Part shown: positions 1 through 9,692 of the stretch, in pieces | Layout: each line of letters begins with the position of its first letter | Position numbering within the stretch: the stretch's first letter is position 1 | Assembly (NCBI GenBank): GCA_913055645.1 | Contig: CAJXLC010000008.1 | Span: 1-64,000 of the forward strand | Length of the DNA: 64,000 nucleotides | DNA from: an uncultured Pseudomonadota bacterium | GTDB lineage: Bacteria > Pseudomonadota > Zetaproteobacteria > Mariprofundales > Mariprofundaceae | Direction of reading: 5' to 3' | The notes under the pieces: model-generated | What the model was told of the DNA's origin: nothing | Databases searched by the model: none | What the model saw: the letters and a program-made list of their open reading frames with translations, nothing else | Position numbers and translations under genes: made by a program

Positions 1-15
1 GGCTCTTTCTCATAT

Positions 16-52
16 TGTCCCTCACGATAACTTTTCCTAGTTATCTGGGACA
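16..52. repeat. Hairpin at left edge
   Basis: TGTCCC (16-21) and GATAAC (26-31) are mirrored by GTTATC (40-45) and GGGACA (47-52), giving a two-part stem. It could be a terminator of a gene left of the window or the end of a mobile element. No coding sequence is visible in 1-137. Confidence 0.4.
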
Positions 53-129
53 GCCCCTAAGATTTTTTAAATGATGTTGTTGCGGGATGTCTGTAAATTT
101 CTTGCAGGAATGTAAGGGTTCGATAGAAA

Positions 130-361
130 GCGCAAATGTAACTATTCAGCTCACCACTGATTTACACAAGTTATGCGTTGAAAAATGCTCACGTACAAGA
201 AGTACGCTGCGCTTTTTCGCCTTGATCTTGGACAAATCGGCGGCAATCTGAACAGTTACTTCACAATGCTGAATAGCGACACATGCCGCGTTGTGAAAAC
301 CGAACGAGTGAATAACAAATGATAAAATGCATCATTTGTTATTCAAGAGTCACGCGCAAAT
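130..361. mobile_element. Composite MITE-like element with 8-bp target duplication
   Basis: The element occupies 138-353 and is flanked by the direct repeat GCGCAAAT (130-137 and 354-361). Its first part (138-259) is the roughly 120-bp palindromic unit found at 44136, 46261 and 61927, with ends GTAACTATTCAG and CTGAACAGTTAC. The second part (about 268-353) is a different unit containing a perfect 15-bp stem, TGAATAACAAATGAT (311-325) with its complement (333-347). The 8-bp repeats lie outside both units, so the pair appears to have inserted as one. This accounts for most of the gene-free 1-401 stretch; no transposase is present. Confidence 0.75.
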
Positions 362-425
362 TATAAATAGATTTGGCGTGTTTTGATGCGTTAAAGGATA
401 AATGTTGGATGCTTGGAGAGATGGC

Positions 426-2804
426 ATGATTAAGCAAATTGCACAGGAATTAAATGTGGCGGTAAAACAAGTCGCAGCAGCAGTTGAACTGCTCGATGGT
501 GGCGCAACGGTACCGTTTATTGCGCGCTATCGTAAAGAAGTCACTGGTGGTTTGGATGATGGGCAATTGCGCCAACTTGAAGAGCGCTTACGCTATTTGC
601 GTGAGCTTGAAGCACGCCGCGAAAGCATCTTAAAAAGTATTGCAAAACAAGATCTGTTAACACCTGAATTGGAAAAAAAGATTCGTGCTGCCGACACCAT
701 GACACGTTTGGAAGATTTGTATTTGCCATATAAACCACGCCGTCGAAGCAAAGCACAGCAAGCGCGTGAAGCTGGTTTGGAGCCATTGCTGGATAGTTTA
801 TTGCAGGATATGAATCTATCCCCTGAAACTGTGGCGGCGGATTTTTTGAATAGTGATGCTGGCATTGATGATGTTGAAGCCGCACTTGCTGGCGCACAGC
901 ATATTTTGATGGAACGCTTGGGTGAGAATGCCGAAGTTTTGGTAATATTACGTGATTATATGCAAAAACACGCTGTGTTAACTGCATCAGTGGTGAAAAA
1001 GAAAGCCGAAGAAGGCGAAAAGTTTAAAGATTATTTTGAGTTTTCTGAAAGCTGGAAAAAAGTGCCTTCACATCGAGCATTGGCAATTTTCCGCGGTCAA
1101 AAAGAAGGCGTGTTGCGCGTGAAACTATTGGCTGGAGCTGATGAAGCGCGTGCTGATAATTTTTGCCAAGGCGCAATGGCAAAACCTTTGGATATTCGTG
1201 ATGCGGGACGTGCTGCGGATGCATGGCTTTTGGAAAGTGTGCGCCTGGCGTGGAAGAGCAAGGTGTTGATGCGTTTGGAAGTGGATTTGTTGTTGGCATT
1301 GCGCTGCAAAGCTGAAGATGAAGCGATTAAAGTGTTTGCCAATAATTTGCGTGATTTATTGTTGGCTGCTCCTGCTGGGCAACGCGCAACGATGGGCTTG
1401 GATCCGGGTTTGCGCACGGGTGTGAAAGTCGCAGTTACTGATGTGACAGGCAAAGTGCTTGATACAGCAACGATTTATCCACATGTGCCTGCTCGCCGTT
1501 GGGATGAAGCATTGGCTGCTTTGGCGGTCTTGGCAGATAAACATAAGGTGGATTTGGTGGCGATTGGTAATGGCACAGGCTCGCGTGAAACGGCAAGCTT
1601 GATTAAGGCATTGAGCGAGCAGTTTCCACAGTTGCATTTAACACCTGTGATGGTCTCGGAGGCAGGTGCATCGGTGTATTCAGCATCGGAAATTGCCGCC
1701 AATGAATTTCCAGATTTGGATGTGACTTTGCGTGGTGCGGTATCCATTGCACGGCGTTTGCAAGACCCGTTGGCAGAGCTGGTGAAGATTGAGCCTAAGG
1801 CTATTGGTGTAGGTCAATATCAGCATGATGTGAATCAAACATCGTTGGCACGTACGCTGGATGCAGTGGTGGAAGATTGTGTGAATCAGGTGGGTGTGGA
1901 TGTGAATACAGCATCGGCGCATTTGTTGGCGTATGTGGCTGGTTTAAGCCGTAGTATGGCGGAAAATTTGGTGGCTTATCGCGATGAGCATGGGCGTTTT
2001 CCGAATCGTGATGAAATTCATAAGGTCAAAGGCATTGGTCCGAAAGCCTTTGAGCAGGCGGCTGGTTTTTTGCGTATTTTGGATGGTGAGAATCCATTGG
2101 ATGCATCGGCGGTACATCCCGAAGCTTATCCTGTGGTTGCACATATCGCAGAAAAGAAGAAAACGACGATTAAGGAACTGCTTGGTAATCAAACGATTTT
2201 GCATGGTCTAAAAGCCAAAGATTTTATCAATGATGAATTTGGTGAGTTGACGGTATCGGATATATTTTTGGAATTGGAAAAGCCAGGTCGTGATCCGCGC
2301 CCCGAATTTAAAACAGCGACTTTCCGTAGTGGTGTGAATGAAATTCGTGATTTGAAAGAGGGTATGATTCTTGAAGGTGTGGTGAGTAATGTCGCTAACT
2401 TTGGGGCATTTGTGGATGTTGGCGTGCATCAGGATGGGCTTGTACATATTTCCGCATTGGCGAATACTTTTGTTGATGATCCGCGTAAGGTGGTGAAGAC
2501 AGGTGATGTGGTGAAGGTGAAAGTTTTGGAGGCTGATGCCAAACGCAAACGTATTTCCCTGACCATGCGCCTAGAAGATGCGGTTGAACCTTTGCAGGAA
2601 GAAAAGCCGCGGTGGAAAAAAAGCGAGTCAGGACATGCTTTGCAACGTGAGCCTGAAAGCGTGCAGCAAAAGGTGAAACGCCAAATGCATAAACAACAAC
2701 AGCAAGCACAAAAGAAACAGCGTAAAGGGCAGAAAAACAATCATAAGAAACCTGAAACCATGAGTGCTTTGGAAATGGCCTTTGCCAAGGCGCTGAACAA
2801 ATGA
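426..2804 (+). CDS. tex: Tex family RNA-binding transcription accessory protein
   Basis: This is a cytoplasmic nucleic-acid-binding protein of the Tex/YhgF family, implicated in transcription. The N-terminus carries the family block [18 protein letters not shown] YqgF/RNase H-like domain begins near residue 320 (LDPGLRTG), helix-hairpin-helix repeats lie near 490-560, an S1 domain lies near 640-710 ([17 protein letters not shown]), and the tail is Lys/Gln-rich. The reading frame opens at 402, but GGAGAG at 415-420 is well placed for ATG 426, whereas the sequence before 402 leaves only 3 nt of spacing. The stop overlaps the next gene by ATGA, indicating translational coupling. Confidence 0.95.
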   Translation: MIKQIAQELNVAVKQVAAAVELLDGGATVPFIARYRKEVTGGLDDGQLRQLEERLRYLRELEARRESILKSIAKQDLLTPELEKKIRAADTMTRLEDLYLPYKPRRRSKAQQAREAGLEPLLDSLLQDMNLSPETVAADFLNSDAGIDDVEAALAGAQHILMERLGENAEVLVILRDYMQKHAVLTASVVKKKAEEGEKFKDYFEFSESWKKVPSHRALAIFRGQKEGVLRVKLLAGADEARADNFCQGAMAKPLDIRDAGRAADAWLLESVRLAWKSKVLMRLEVDLLLALRCKAEDEAIKVFANNLRDLLLAAPAGQRATMGLDPGLRTGVKVAVTDVTGKVLDTATIYPHVPARRWDEALAALAVLADKHKVDLVAIGNGTGSRETASLIKALSEQFPQLHLTPVMVSEAGASVYSASEIAANEFPDLDVTLRGAVSIARRLQDPLAELVKIEPKAIGVGQYQHDVNQTSLARTLDAVVEDCVNQVGVDVNTASAHLLAYVAGLSRSMAENLVAYRDEHGRFPNRDEIHKVKGIGPKAFEQAAGFLRILDGENPLDASAVHPEAYPVVAHIAEKKKTTIKELLGNQTILHGLKAKDFINDEFGELTVSDIFLELEKPGRDPRPEFKTATFRSGVNEIRDLKEGMILEGVVSNVANFGAFVDVGVHQDGLVHISALANTFVDDPRKVVKTGDVVKVKVLEADAKRKRISLTMRLEDAVEPLQEEKPRWKKSESGHALQREPESVQQKVKRQMHKQQQQAQKKQRKGQKNNHKKPETMSALEMAFAKALNK

Positions 2805-3721
2805 ATGAGCTAGAAGCAGCTCAAAATGAGGCCGTTGAACTACTCAAGTCATCGGATGAATATCGTGTGATTCAACGTCTGCATGCACCTAATTGTTATC
2901 AACAGGGCGAGCCATTAACCAAGCGTATCGGCTTGGTGATTGATACGGAAACCACAGGTATTGATACAGCCAAGGACAAAATTATCGAGCTTGGTTTTGT
3001 GGCATTTGAGTATGATGCAGGGTCGGGCAATATTTATCGTATTTTACATACCTATGATGGTTTTGAAGACCCCAAAGAGTCGCTTTCTGATGTGGTGAAG
3101 AAGTTGACAGGCATTGATGATAGGATGCTTAAAGATCAATGCTTGGATGATGCTGAGATTAATAGCTGGTTGGAAAAATCCAGTCTGATTATTGCTCACA
3201 ACGCAGCGTTTGATCGCGCTATGTTGGAGCGTCGATTGCCGACCGTAAAAGATACAGCATGGGCATGTACATTTGCAGATATTGATTGGCAGACTGAAGA
3301 TATTGGTAGCCGCAAGTTGGATTATATTGCTTATCAGTTGGGTTACTTTTTTGATGGGCATCGCGCCGTGAATGATGCACAGGCAACCTTGCATTTGTTG
3401 ACCTATGCACTGCCTGTGACAAAAAAGCTGGCGATGGGCGAATTGTTGGCTTCGGCACGCGAAAAAAGCCAGCGTTTGTTTGCCATTGGAGCACCATTTG
3501 ATAAAAAAGATGCACTCAAAGAGCGTGGTTATCGCTGGTTGGCCGGTTTTCATCAGCCGAATGGAAAAAAAGGGGTGTGGAGCATTTGCATTGCTGATTC
3601 TGATGCTGCAGCAGAGCAACAATGGTTGTCTGAACATATATATACAGGCAAAAAAGCGACCTATCAATGTAAAAAATTAACGGCACGAGAGCGTTATTCC
3701 ATACGCGAATTTGAGTTGTAA
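2801..3721 (+). CDS. DnaQ-like DEDDh 3'-5' exonuclease
   Basis: This is an RNase T/DnaQ superfamily exonuclease. Exo I is DTETTG (about residues 48-53), Exo II is the [11 protein letters not shown] segment, and Exo III is [10 protein letters not shown], so all acidic residues and the His of the DEDDh class are present. A C-terminal segment of about 70 residues ([17 protein letters not shown] onward) is additional to the nuclease fold and I cannot name it. The gene overlaps tex by ATGA, so the two are probably co-translated. The family acts on single-stranded DNA or RNA ends; the substrate here is unknown. Confidence 0.85.
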   Translation: MNELEAAQNEAVELLKSSDEYRVIQRLHAPNCYQQGEPLTKRIGLVIDTETTGIDTAKDKIIELGFVAFEYDAGSGNIYRILHTYDGFEDPKESLSDVVKKLTGIDDRMLKDQCLDDAEINSWLEKSSLIIAHNAAFDRAMLERRLPTVKDTAWACTFADIDWQTEDIGSRKLDYIAYQLGYFFDGHRAVNDAQATLHLLTYALPVTKKLAMGELLASAREKSQRLFAIGAPFDKKDALKERGYRWLAGFHQPNGKKGVWSICIADSDAAAEQQWLSEHIYTGKKATYQCKKLTARERYSIREFEL

Positions 3722-3807
3722 CCACCAAAAAAATATAGCTAAATCTTTTCATTAGAGGCTTATTTATTTAAGCTGCGCCACCTATTCATGGTTTTTAAGG
3801 AGTTTTA

Positions 3808-4977
3808 ATGAGCCGTAATTTTGTATTTACATCTGAATCTGTGGGTGAAGGTCATCCAGATAAAGTCGCTGACCGTATTTCTGATGGTATCTTGGATGCT
3901 ATTTTAGAGCAGGATAAATATGCCCGTGTGGCATGTGAAACCATGGTGAATACAGGCATGATTGTACTCTCTGGCGAAATCACAACATCGGCAATCATTG
4001 ATTATCAACAAGTGGCGCGTGAAGCGGTGAAAGAGATTGGTTATAACTCATCGGACATGGGTTTTGATTATGCTTCTTGTGCAGTTTTGGTGACCATGGA
4101 TAAGCAATCTGTGGATATTGCGCAGGGTGTGAATGAAGGCGAAGGCATTGATTTGGATCAAGGTGCAGGCGACCAAGGCTTGATGTTTGGTTATGCCTCC
4201 AATGAGACAGATGTATTGATGCCAACACCGATTCATTTATCGCATCAATTGGTGGCAAAACAAGCCGATGTTCGTAAAAGCGGCGTGGTGAATTTCTTGC
4301 GCCCCGATGTGAAATCGCAAGTGACAGTGCGTTATGAAAATTTCAAACCTGTTGCTATTGATGCGGTGGTTTTATCCACACAACATGGTCCTGATGTTTC
4401 ACATAAAGAGCTTTCTGAATCTGTGATGGATACGATTATTAACCCAGTGCTAGGTGATACAGGCTTGTTGCATGCAGGCACTGAATATCACATTAATCCG
4501 ACAGGACGTTTTGTGATTGGCGGTCCTGTGGGCGATTGTGGTGTAACGGGTCGTAAAATTATTGTGGATACCTATGGTGGTTTTGGTCATCACGGTGGCG
4601 GCGCATTTTCTGGTAAAGATCCAACCAAGGTGGATCGCTCTGCATGTTATATGATGCGTTATGTGGCTAAAAATATTGTAGCGGCAGGTCTTGCCGATCG
4701 CTGTGAAGTGCAAGTGGCTTATGCCATTGGCGTTGCACACCCATTGAGTGTGATGGTGAATACATTCGGCACAGGCAAAATGGAGGAAGGTAAGTTGGCA
4801 GATATTGTGCGCGAAGTATTTGATTTGCGTCCAAAAGGCATTGTACAAGAGCTTGATTTATTGCGCCCAATTTACGCGAAGACGGCTGCTTATGGTCACT
4901 TTGGTCGTGAATTGCCTGAATTTACATGGGAACGCACTGACAAAGCGGATGCATTGAAGGCTGCTGCGGGAATTTAG
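3808..4977 (+). CDS. metK: S-adenosylmethionine synthetase
   Basis: The enzyme makes S-adenosylmethionine from methionine and ATP. The protein is full length at 389 residues. Diagnostic motifs are GEGHPDK near the N-terminus, [12 protein letters not shown] in the middle, and the glycine-rich loop [27 protein letters not shown] precedes the ATG at good spacing. It sits just upstream of a SAH riboswitch and ahcY, forming a methyl-cycle cluster. No SAM riboswitch is visible in the 86-nt leader. Confidence 0.97.
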   Translation: MSRNFVFTSESVGEGHPDKVADRISDGILDAILEQDKYARVACETMVNTGMIVLSGEITTSAIIDYQQVAREAVKEIGYNSSDMGFDYASCAVLVTMDKQSVDIAQGVNEGEGIDLDQGAGDQGLMFGYASNETDVLMPTPIHLSHQLVAKQADVRKSGVVNFLRPDVKSQVTVRYENFKPVAIDAVVLSTQHGPDVSHKELSESVMDTIINPVLGDTGLLHAGTEYHINPTGRFVIGGPVGDCGVTGRKIIVDTYGGFGHHGGGAFSGKDPTKVDRSACYMMRYVAKNIVAAGLADRCEVQVAYAIGVAHPLSVMVNTFGTGKMEEGKLADIVREVFDLRPKGIVQELDLLRPIYAKTAAYGHFGRELPEFTWERTDKADALKAAAGI

Positions 4978-4987
4978 AAAACTTATA

Positions 4988-5057
4988 GACTGAGGAGCAC
5001 TGCGACGGTTTGAAGATCAAATCGCTAGGCTCAGTCGCAAAATGTTTAACTGTGCTC
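4988..5057 (+). promoter_or_regulatory. S-adenosylhomocysteine (SAH) riboswitch
   Basis: GACTGAG (4988-4994) pairs perfectly with CTCAGTC (5030-5036) as P1. An inner hairpin CGGTTTGA/TCAAATCG (5006-5024) follows. GAGCAC (4995-5000) can pair with GTGCTC (5052-5057) as a pseudoknot. The conserved blocks GAGGAGC.CTGCGAC and AGGCTC match the SAH riboswitch class known upstream of ahcY genes. Known members switch the gene on when SAH accumulates. The location 5' of ahcY makes the assignment strong. Confidence 0.85.
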
Positions 5058-5098
5058 ATATTTTTTATACCTGAAAAGGTACATATAGGAGTATGAGA

Positions 5099-6394
5099 AT
5101 GTCTGAATTTACAGATTATAAAGTTGCCGATATGTCATTGGCAGAATGGGGTCGTAAAGAAGTTACGATTGCTGAAACGGAAATGCCTGGTTTGATGGCA
5201 TTGCGTGAAGAATATGCGGGTAAGAAGCCATTGGCTGGTGCGCGTATCGTGGGCTGTTTGCACATGACTATTCAAACAGCGGTATTGATGGAAACCTTGG
5301 TTGATTTGGGTGCAGAAGTGCGTTGGTCTTCTTGCAATATCTTTTCTACACAGGATCAAGCTGCAGCAGCCATGGTTGCTGCTGGTATTCCAACCTTTGC
5401 TTGGAAAGGTGAAACAGAGGAAGAGTTTTGGTGGTGCATCGAACAAACTATTCATGGCCCAGATGGCTGGACTCCCAACTTAATTTTGGATGATGGTGGC
5501 GATGCAACACAAATAATTCATGATAAATATCCTGAATTATTGGCAGACATTAAAGGTCTATCTGAAGAAACAACCACAGGTGTGCATCGTTTGTATGAAA
5601 TGGCACGCGACGGCAAATTGAAAGTTCCAGCTATTAACGTAAATGATTCAGTGACCAAATCTAAATTCGATAACCTTTATGGTTGTCGTGAGTCTTTGTT
5701 GGATGGCATCAAGCGTGCAACAGATGTGATGATTGCGGGTAAAATTGCAGTTGTTTTGGGTTATGGCGATGTGGGTAAAGGCTGTGCGCAAGCATTTAAA
5801 GGTATGGGGGCAACGGTTTGGGTGACTGAAATTGATCCAATCTGTGCTTTGCAAGCTGCGATGGAAGGTTATCGCGTTGTGAATATGGATGATGCCTGTA
5901 AAGAAGGTAATATCTTTGTAACCACGACGGGTAACTATCATGTGATTCAACATGACCATTTGGTGAATATGAAAGACCAATCCATTGTTTGTAATATTGG
6001 GCATTTCGATAATGAAATTGATGTGGCATCACTTAAGCAATACACATGGGAAAATGTTAAACCACAAGTGGATCAAATCATTTTTCCAAATGGTAATCGC
6101 ATTACATTGTTGGCAGAAGGTCGCTTGGTGAACTTGGGTTGTGCAACAGGGCACCCAAGCTTTGTGATGTCAGCTTCATTTACCAACCAGGTCATGGCGC
6201 AAATCGAGCTTTGGGAAAATGCTTCAAACTACAAGAATGAAGTCTATGTGTTGCCGAAACGCTTGGATGAAAAAGTGGCGCGTTTACACCTTGCAAAAAT
6301 TGGCGTGAATTTAACTGCTTTGAGCCAGCAACAAGCTGACTACATTAATGTGCCTGTTGAAGGACCATATAAAGTTGAGCATTATCGTTATTAA
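5099..6394 (+). CDS. ahcY: Adenosylhomocysteinase
   Basis: It hydrolyses S-adenosylhomocysteine to adenosine and homocysteine, relieving product inhibition of methyltransferases. Visible features are the substrate domain ([28 protein letters not shown]), the NAD-binding loop [16 protein letters not shown] and the C-terminal KVEHYRY. AGGAG at 5087-5091 lies 7 nt before ATG 5099 but only 1 nt before the upstream in-frame ATG 5093, so 5099 is preferred (431 residues). Control by the riboswitch just upstream is expected. Confidence 0.97.
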   Translation: MSEFTDYKVADMSLAEWGRKEVTIAETEMPGLMALREEYAGKKPLAGARIVGCLHMTIQTAVLMETLVDLGAEVRWSSCNIFSTQDQAAAAMVAAGIPTFAWKGETEEEFWWCIEQTIHGPDGWTPNLILDDGGDATQIIHDKYPELLADIKGLSEETTTGVHRLYEMARDGKLKVPAINVNDSVTKSKFDNLYGCRESLLDGIKRATDVMIAGKIAVVLGYGDVGKGCAQAFKGMGATVWVTEIDPICALQAAMEGYRVVNMDDACKEGNIFVTTTGNYHVIQHDHLVNMKDQSIVCNIGHFDNEIDVASLKQYTWENVKPQVDQIIFPNGNRITLLAEGRLVNLGCATGHPSFVMSASFTNQVMAQIELWENASNYKNEVYVLPKRLDEKVARLHLAKIGVNLTALSQQQADYINVPVEGPYKVEHYRY

Positions 6395-6395
6395 G

Positions 6396-6686
6396 ATGTT
6401 CAAACGTCTATGTTTGGCAGGAGCGGCAGCAGCAATGCTACCGCTCTTCTCTTTTGCATCCGATCAAGCTGCAGGTGATGCTGTAATGACTGTGGATGTG
6501 CGTTTTGATAAAACAGGTGATGGTATTGTTGACGCATCCGATTGGAGTAAGATGACAGCGGATGAGCAGCAGTTATATGCGCGCGAGTCTGTAAAATCTT
6601 TGGGTGAAGATCCTGATGTGTTGTTATTGCAAGGCAAGAGCCGTGCGCAGCAATATTTGGAAGGGTTGCGTTCCGTTTACGAATAA
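6396..6686 (+). CDS. Small secreted protein with one EF-hand-like loop
   Basis: This 96-residue protein starts 1 nt after the ahcY stop. Residues 1-21 form a signal peptide (basic N-terminus, Ala/Leu core, FSFASD cleavage region). Residues 38-49 (DKTGDGIVDASD) fit a 12-residue EF-hand/dockerin-type calcium loop, with Asp at positions 1, 5, 9 and 12. I recognise no family beyond this. The function is unknown; an exported calcium-responsive or structural protein is possible. The reading frame extends upstream into ahcY, but the signal peptide identifies this start. Confidence 0.7.
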   Translation: MFKRLCLAGAAAAMLPLFSFASDQAAGDAVMTVDVRFDKTGDGIVDASDWSKMTADEQQLYARESVKSLGEDPDVLLLQGKSRAQQYLEGLRSVYE

Positions 6687-6745
6687 GCTGTTATTTCTAA
6701 TCTTGAATATTTCAAGCTGGCGGTTCTTTACTGTGCCATTTATTT

Positions 6746-7384
6746 CTAAATAATTTTTTCAGGCCATTGGCAACAATCGTTGATTGGACAACTATGGCAC
6801 TTTGGCTTGCGGGCAATGCAGGTATACCGCCCATGTAATATTAACCAATGATGGGCATGCATCATGAATTCCTGAGGAATGACTTTAAGCAACTTTTTTT
6901 CAACATCCAAGGGTGTTTTCCCAGGTGCTAATCCTGTGCGGTTGCCGACACGAAAAATATGGGTATCTACGGCTATGGTGGGCTGATTAAAAAGTATATT
7001 TAGTACGACATTAGCAGTTTTTCGTCCGACGCCAGGTAGGGCTTCGAGTTCTTTGCGTGTACTGGGAACTTGTCCATTGTGTAGCTCCATAAGCATGTTG
7101 CAGGTTTTTATCAAATGTTTGGCTTTACTATGATATAAACCAATCGTGGAGATATATGTTTTTAATGCATCCTCCCCTAAATCTAGTATGGCTTGGGGGT
7201 TATTGGCGATAGGATAGAGCTTGGCAGTGGCTTTATTGACACCAACATCGGTGGATTGAGCCGATAGCATGACTGCTGCGAGTAACTCAAACGGAGTTGT
7301 ATAATTGAGTTCAGTTTTTGGTTCGGGATCAAGGCTGCGCAAGTGTTCAAACAGGCGTTGAACCTGCTCTTGAGACATTGCCAT
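6746..7384 (-). CDS. nth: Endonuclease III
   Basis: This is a base-excision repair DNA glycosylase/AP lyase for oxidised pyrimidines. The helix-hairpin-helix LPGVGRKTANVVLN carries the catalytic Lys, VDTHIFRV carries the catalytic Asp, and the C-terminus has the [4Fe-4S] cluster pattern C-x6-C-x2-C-x5-C (CIARKPKCHSCPINDCC). The length of 212 is normal. It lies 5 nt downstream of pilP on the same strand and is probably co-transcribed with it. Confidence 0.96.
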   Translation of the reverse strand: MAMSQEQVQRLFEHLRSLDPEPKTELNYTTPFELLAAVMLSAQSTDVGVNKATAKLYPIANNPQAILDLGEDALKTYISTIGLYHSKAKHLIKTCNMLMELHNGQVPSTRKELEALPGVGRKTANVVLNILFNQPTIAVDTHIFRVGNRTGLAPGKTPLDVEKKLLKVIPQEFMMHAHHWLILHGRYTCIARKPKCHSCPINDCCQWPEKII

Positions 7385-7389
7385 AGGGC

Positions 7390-7899
7390 TTATTCGTTAA
7401 CTTCTTTCAGTGTAAGTGTGACTTGGTGATCGATAATGTCGCCAGCAGGGTTGATGACTTGCTCGACAAGGTAAAGAGTGTCGAGGTCAATTTTCTCAAC
7501 AACGCCATTATTTTTACCCATATAATCACCGCGCGTGACGGTATAACCTTGCCCTTGATTGTCTTGTACCATGGCAACACGTTTCTCACCCATGCTAAAA
7601 ATACCTGTAAGCGTGAGGGTACTAAGGTCAAAAGCTTCAAGTGGTTGGCGAGTACGATTGGCAAGTTTTGATTGTTTTTCAGTCAGTAGCATGCGATTGC
7701 GCAGGGCGACTGTTGCAAGGTAAGATACAAAGGGGTCGCGCAAATCTTCAATGTTAATGTCGGGCGCATGAACGAGGTGTTGCATAGCATCGGGGAGAGT
7801 TTCGCTGTTTGATTTTGAGGTCTCAACGGCCTGTGCAGAAGTGCCCAAAGCAGCAAAGATGGCGAGTGTAAAAGTAGGGGTTATGACCTTGTGAAACAT
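7390..7899 (-). CDS. pilP: PilP-like type IV pilus assembly protein
   Basis: This 169-residue exported protein has a cleavable signal peptide (cut after TSAQA) without a lipobox cysteine. The block RDPFVSYL...RQPLEAFDLSTLTLTGIF and the following beta-rich segment (VTRGDYMGKNNG) match the PilP family, which links the inner-membrane PilMNO platform to the PilQ secretin. It is separated from pilMNOQ, which are not in the window, and is coupled instead to nth. pilBCSRD lie about 28 kb away. Confidence 0.8.
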   Translation of the reverse strand: MFHKVITPTFTLAIFAALGTSAQAVETSKSNSETLPDAMQHLVHAPDINIEDLRDPFVSYLATVALRNRMLLTEKQSKLANRTRQPLEAFDLSTLTLTGIFSMGEKRVAMVQDNQGQGYTVTRGDYMGKNNGVVEKIDLDTLYLVEQVINPAGDIIDHQVTLTLKEVNE

Positions 7900-8058
7900 T
7901 TAAAGCCTCCATATGTTAGCATGCACACTAAAAGCGATACATGAAGAAGCTTAGTAGAACTGCTTGATATTGCAAGGTTTGCAGGTTGACAGATGTTCTT
8001 TATGATTCGAGTTTATAGTCGTTGCTATGCGTTATGGAAGCCTAGTTTAGGAGTGTTT

Positions 8059-9087
8059 GTGAATATTTTGGCGATAGAGTCTTCGTGTGATGAAACTGCT
8101 GTAGCGATATATCAGGGTGATGTTCATACGGGGCAAGGAAGCTTGATTGCTGAATCTATTGCCTCACAAATTGATACGCATGCTCGTTTTGGAGGTGTGG
8201 TTCCAGAAGTTGCATCGCGTGAGCATCTGCGAGTTTTACCTATGCTAGCGGATGATGTGATGGCTGATGCAAGCTTGGCATGGAACGATATTGATGCTGT
8301 TGCGGTTACCAGTGGGCCTGGGTTGATGGGGGCGTTACTGGTCGGCTCGTCGTATGCGCGCGGTTTAGCATTGGCGAATAATATTCCCGTGTTACCCATT
8401 CATCATATGGAAGGGCATCTACTGGCTCCTGGGATTGGCGGTGAGTTGCCCGCATTCCCTTTTATTGCCTTGCTGGTTTCAGGTGGTCATACGATGTTAA
8501 TTCGGGTGAATGGCATTGGTGGTTATAAAGTTATTGGGCAAACGCTGGATGATGCGGCAGGGGAATGTTTTGATAAGTCGGCACGCGTATTGGGGTTGCC
8601 TTATCCTGGCGGCCCTGAGATTGCAAAACTGGCTGTTCATGGTGATTGCAAGCGTTTTAAATTACCGCGCCCTATGTTACAAAAAGATAATTTAAACTTC
8701 AGTTTTTCAGGTTTAAAAACAGCGGTGATGTACGCAGTGCGGGATTTGGATGTGTTAGATGATGTCAGCAGGCAAGATATGGCGGCGAGTGTTGAGGCGG
8801 CAGTAGGCGAGGTCTTGGTAAAGAAAAGCCTTAAAGCTTGTGAGCAGGAGGATATCTCACGCTTACTTATTGCGGGCGGTGTAGCAGCAAACAAGTATTT
8901 GCGAGATCTGTTGAATGTAGAGGCAGGGAAAAAAGGCATTAGCGTTTCGTTGCCCTCACCATCGTATTGTACGGATAATGCGGCGATGATTGCATATGCT
9001 GCTTTTCAGAGGCTCTGCGTAAAGGCATGCTTTGAACATGTGAAAGATGTTAATCCGCGCTGGTCTTTGTCAGGACTAAGGTTGTAA
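8059..9087 (+). CDS. tsaD: tRNA threonylcarbamoyladenosine transferase TsaD
   Basis: TsaD transfers the threonylcarbamoyl group to A37 of ANN-decoding tRNAs. The start NILAIESSCDET, the metal-binding HxxGH in HHMEGHL, and LLVSGGHTML are diagnostic. The reading frame extends to 7993, but TTAGGAG (8047-8053) is correctly spaced for the GTG at 8059, which gives the usual N-terminus and 342 residues. It is divergent from pilP, so both promoters lie in 7900-8058. Confidence 0.95.
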   Translation: MNILAIESSCDETAVAIYQGDVHTGQGSLIAESIASQIDTHARFGGVVPEVASREHLRVLPMLADDVMADASLAWNDIDAVAVTSGPGLMGALLVGSSYARGLALANNIPVLPIHHMEGHLLAPGIGGELPAFPFIALLVSGGHTMLIRVNGIGGYKVIGQTLDDAAGECFDKSARVLGLPYPGGPEIAKLAVHGDCKRFKLPRPMLQKDNLNFSFSGLKTAVMYAVRDLDVLDDVSRQDMAASVEAAVGEVLVKKSLKACEQEDISRLLIAGGVAANKYLRDLLNVEAGKKGISVSLPSPSYCTDNAAMIAYAAFQRLCVKACFEHVKDVNPRWSLSGLRL

Positions 9088-9125
9088 TTGAACTTTAAAT
9101 AAGCAATTATAATAAGGACTTAGGG

Positions 9126-9239
9126 ATGAATAATCTAATTAAACCTTCTTTGCAATACGAAAATAATTCACAGCAGTTGCTCCTGTTAGAATGTGTTGAA
9201 AAGGACGTTCAGCTTGCAAAATGTATTAAGAAACGCTAG
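9126..9239 (+). CDS. Possible 37-residue ORF ahead of the atp operon
   Basis: AAGGA (9114-9118) stands 7 nt before ATG 9126. The frame encodes a charged 37-residue peptide with two cysteines and ends at TAG 9237-9239, 36 nt before atpI. It has no recognisable domain. It may be a leader peptide or a remnant of a gene such as the atpI-associated AtpZ. The only support is the ribosome-binding site and position. Confidence 0.35.
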   Translation: MNNLIKPSLQYENNSQQLLLLECVEKDVQLAKCIKKR

Positions 9240-9275
9240 CAATCGCCCCCACAAAGAGATGCCTCGGAGGTTTTC

Positions 9276-9680
9276 TTGATATTTTCGGGTCAGAAGAAGG
9301 ACTCTTTGTCGTGGGAAATTAGGATGAATAAGCTTGTCTTAATTCAATTAGTTTCTTCGTTGGCTCTTGGGGGGCTTTTACTGTTGTGGTCGGATTGGCT
9401 TATTGCTGGTTCATTCATGATGGGTGGGATTCTTGTGAGTTTAAATGCTTGGATAATGGCGAAGGTCTTTGTCTCTGCGAATGTAAGTCAGAAGTCAGTT
9501 TATCGGTCTGCGGTTTTTCGATATATTGGCATTTTTCTGATGTTGTTTTTTTTAGCCGTCGTTGGTGTTGACCTTTTGGCGGTGTGTGGCGGGATGTTTA
9601 TTGCATATTTGGCAGGCTTTATTTTTTCCGCAAATAGTGCTTTGAATGGTTGCAAAAGACCGAATGGTCTTTTAAAGTAA
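9276..9680 (+). CDS. atpI: ATP synthase subunit I (AtpI-like)
   Basis: A 134-residue membrane protein with four hydrophobic segments heads the atp operon, as in most proteobacteria. Members of this family assist c-ring assembly. GGAGG at 9266-9270 lies 5 nt before the TTG at 9276, which supports that unusual start. The alternative ATG at 9324 has a poorer site and would remove only a charged N-terminal tail. Sequence similarity within the family is low, so the call rests partly on position. Confidence 0.8.
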   Translation: MIFSGQKKDSLSWEIRMNKLVLIQLVSSLALGGLLLLWSDWLIAGSFMMGGILVSLNAWIMAKVFVSANVSQKSVYRSAVFRYIGIFLMLFFLAVVGVDLLAVCGGMFIAYLAGFIFSANSALNGCKRPNGLLK

Positions 9681-9692
9681 AGGGAGGGAGTG

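Noticed and set aside
3722-3807. SAM riboswitch before metK
   Set aside because: The 86-nt leader shows none of the conserved stems of SAM-I or SAM-II classes.
9082-9113. Consensus TATAAT at 9108-9113 as an atp promoter
   Set aside because: No -35 lies at 16-18 bp, and a start at about 9120 would exclude the AAGGA of the following ORF.
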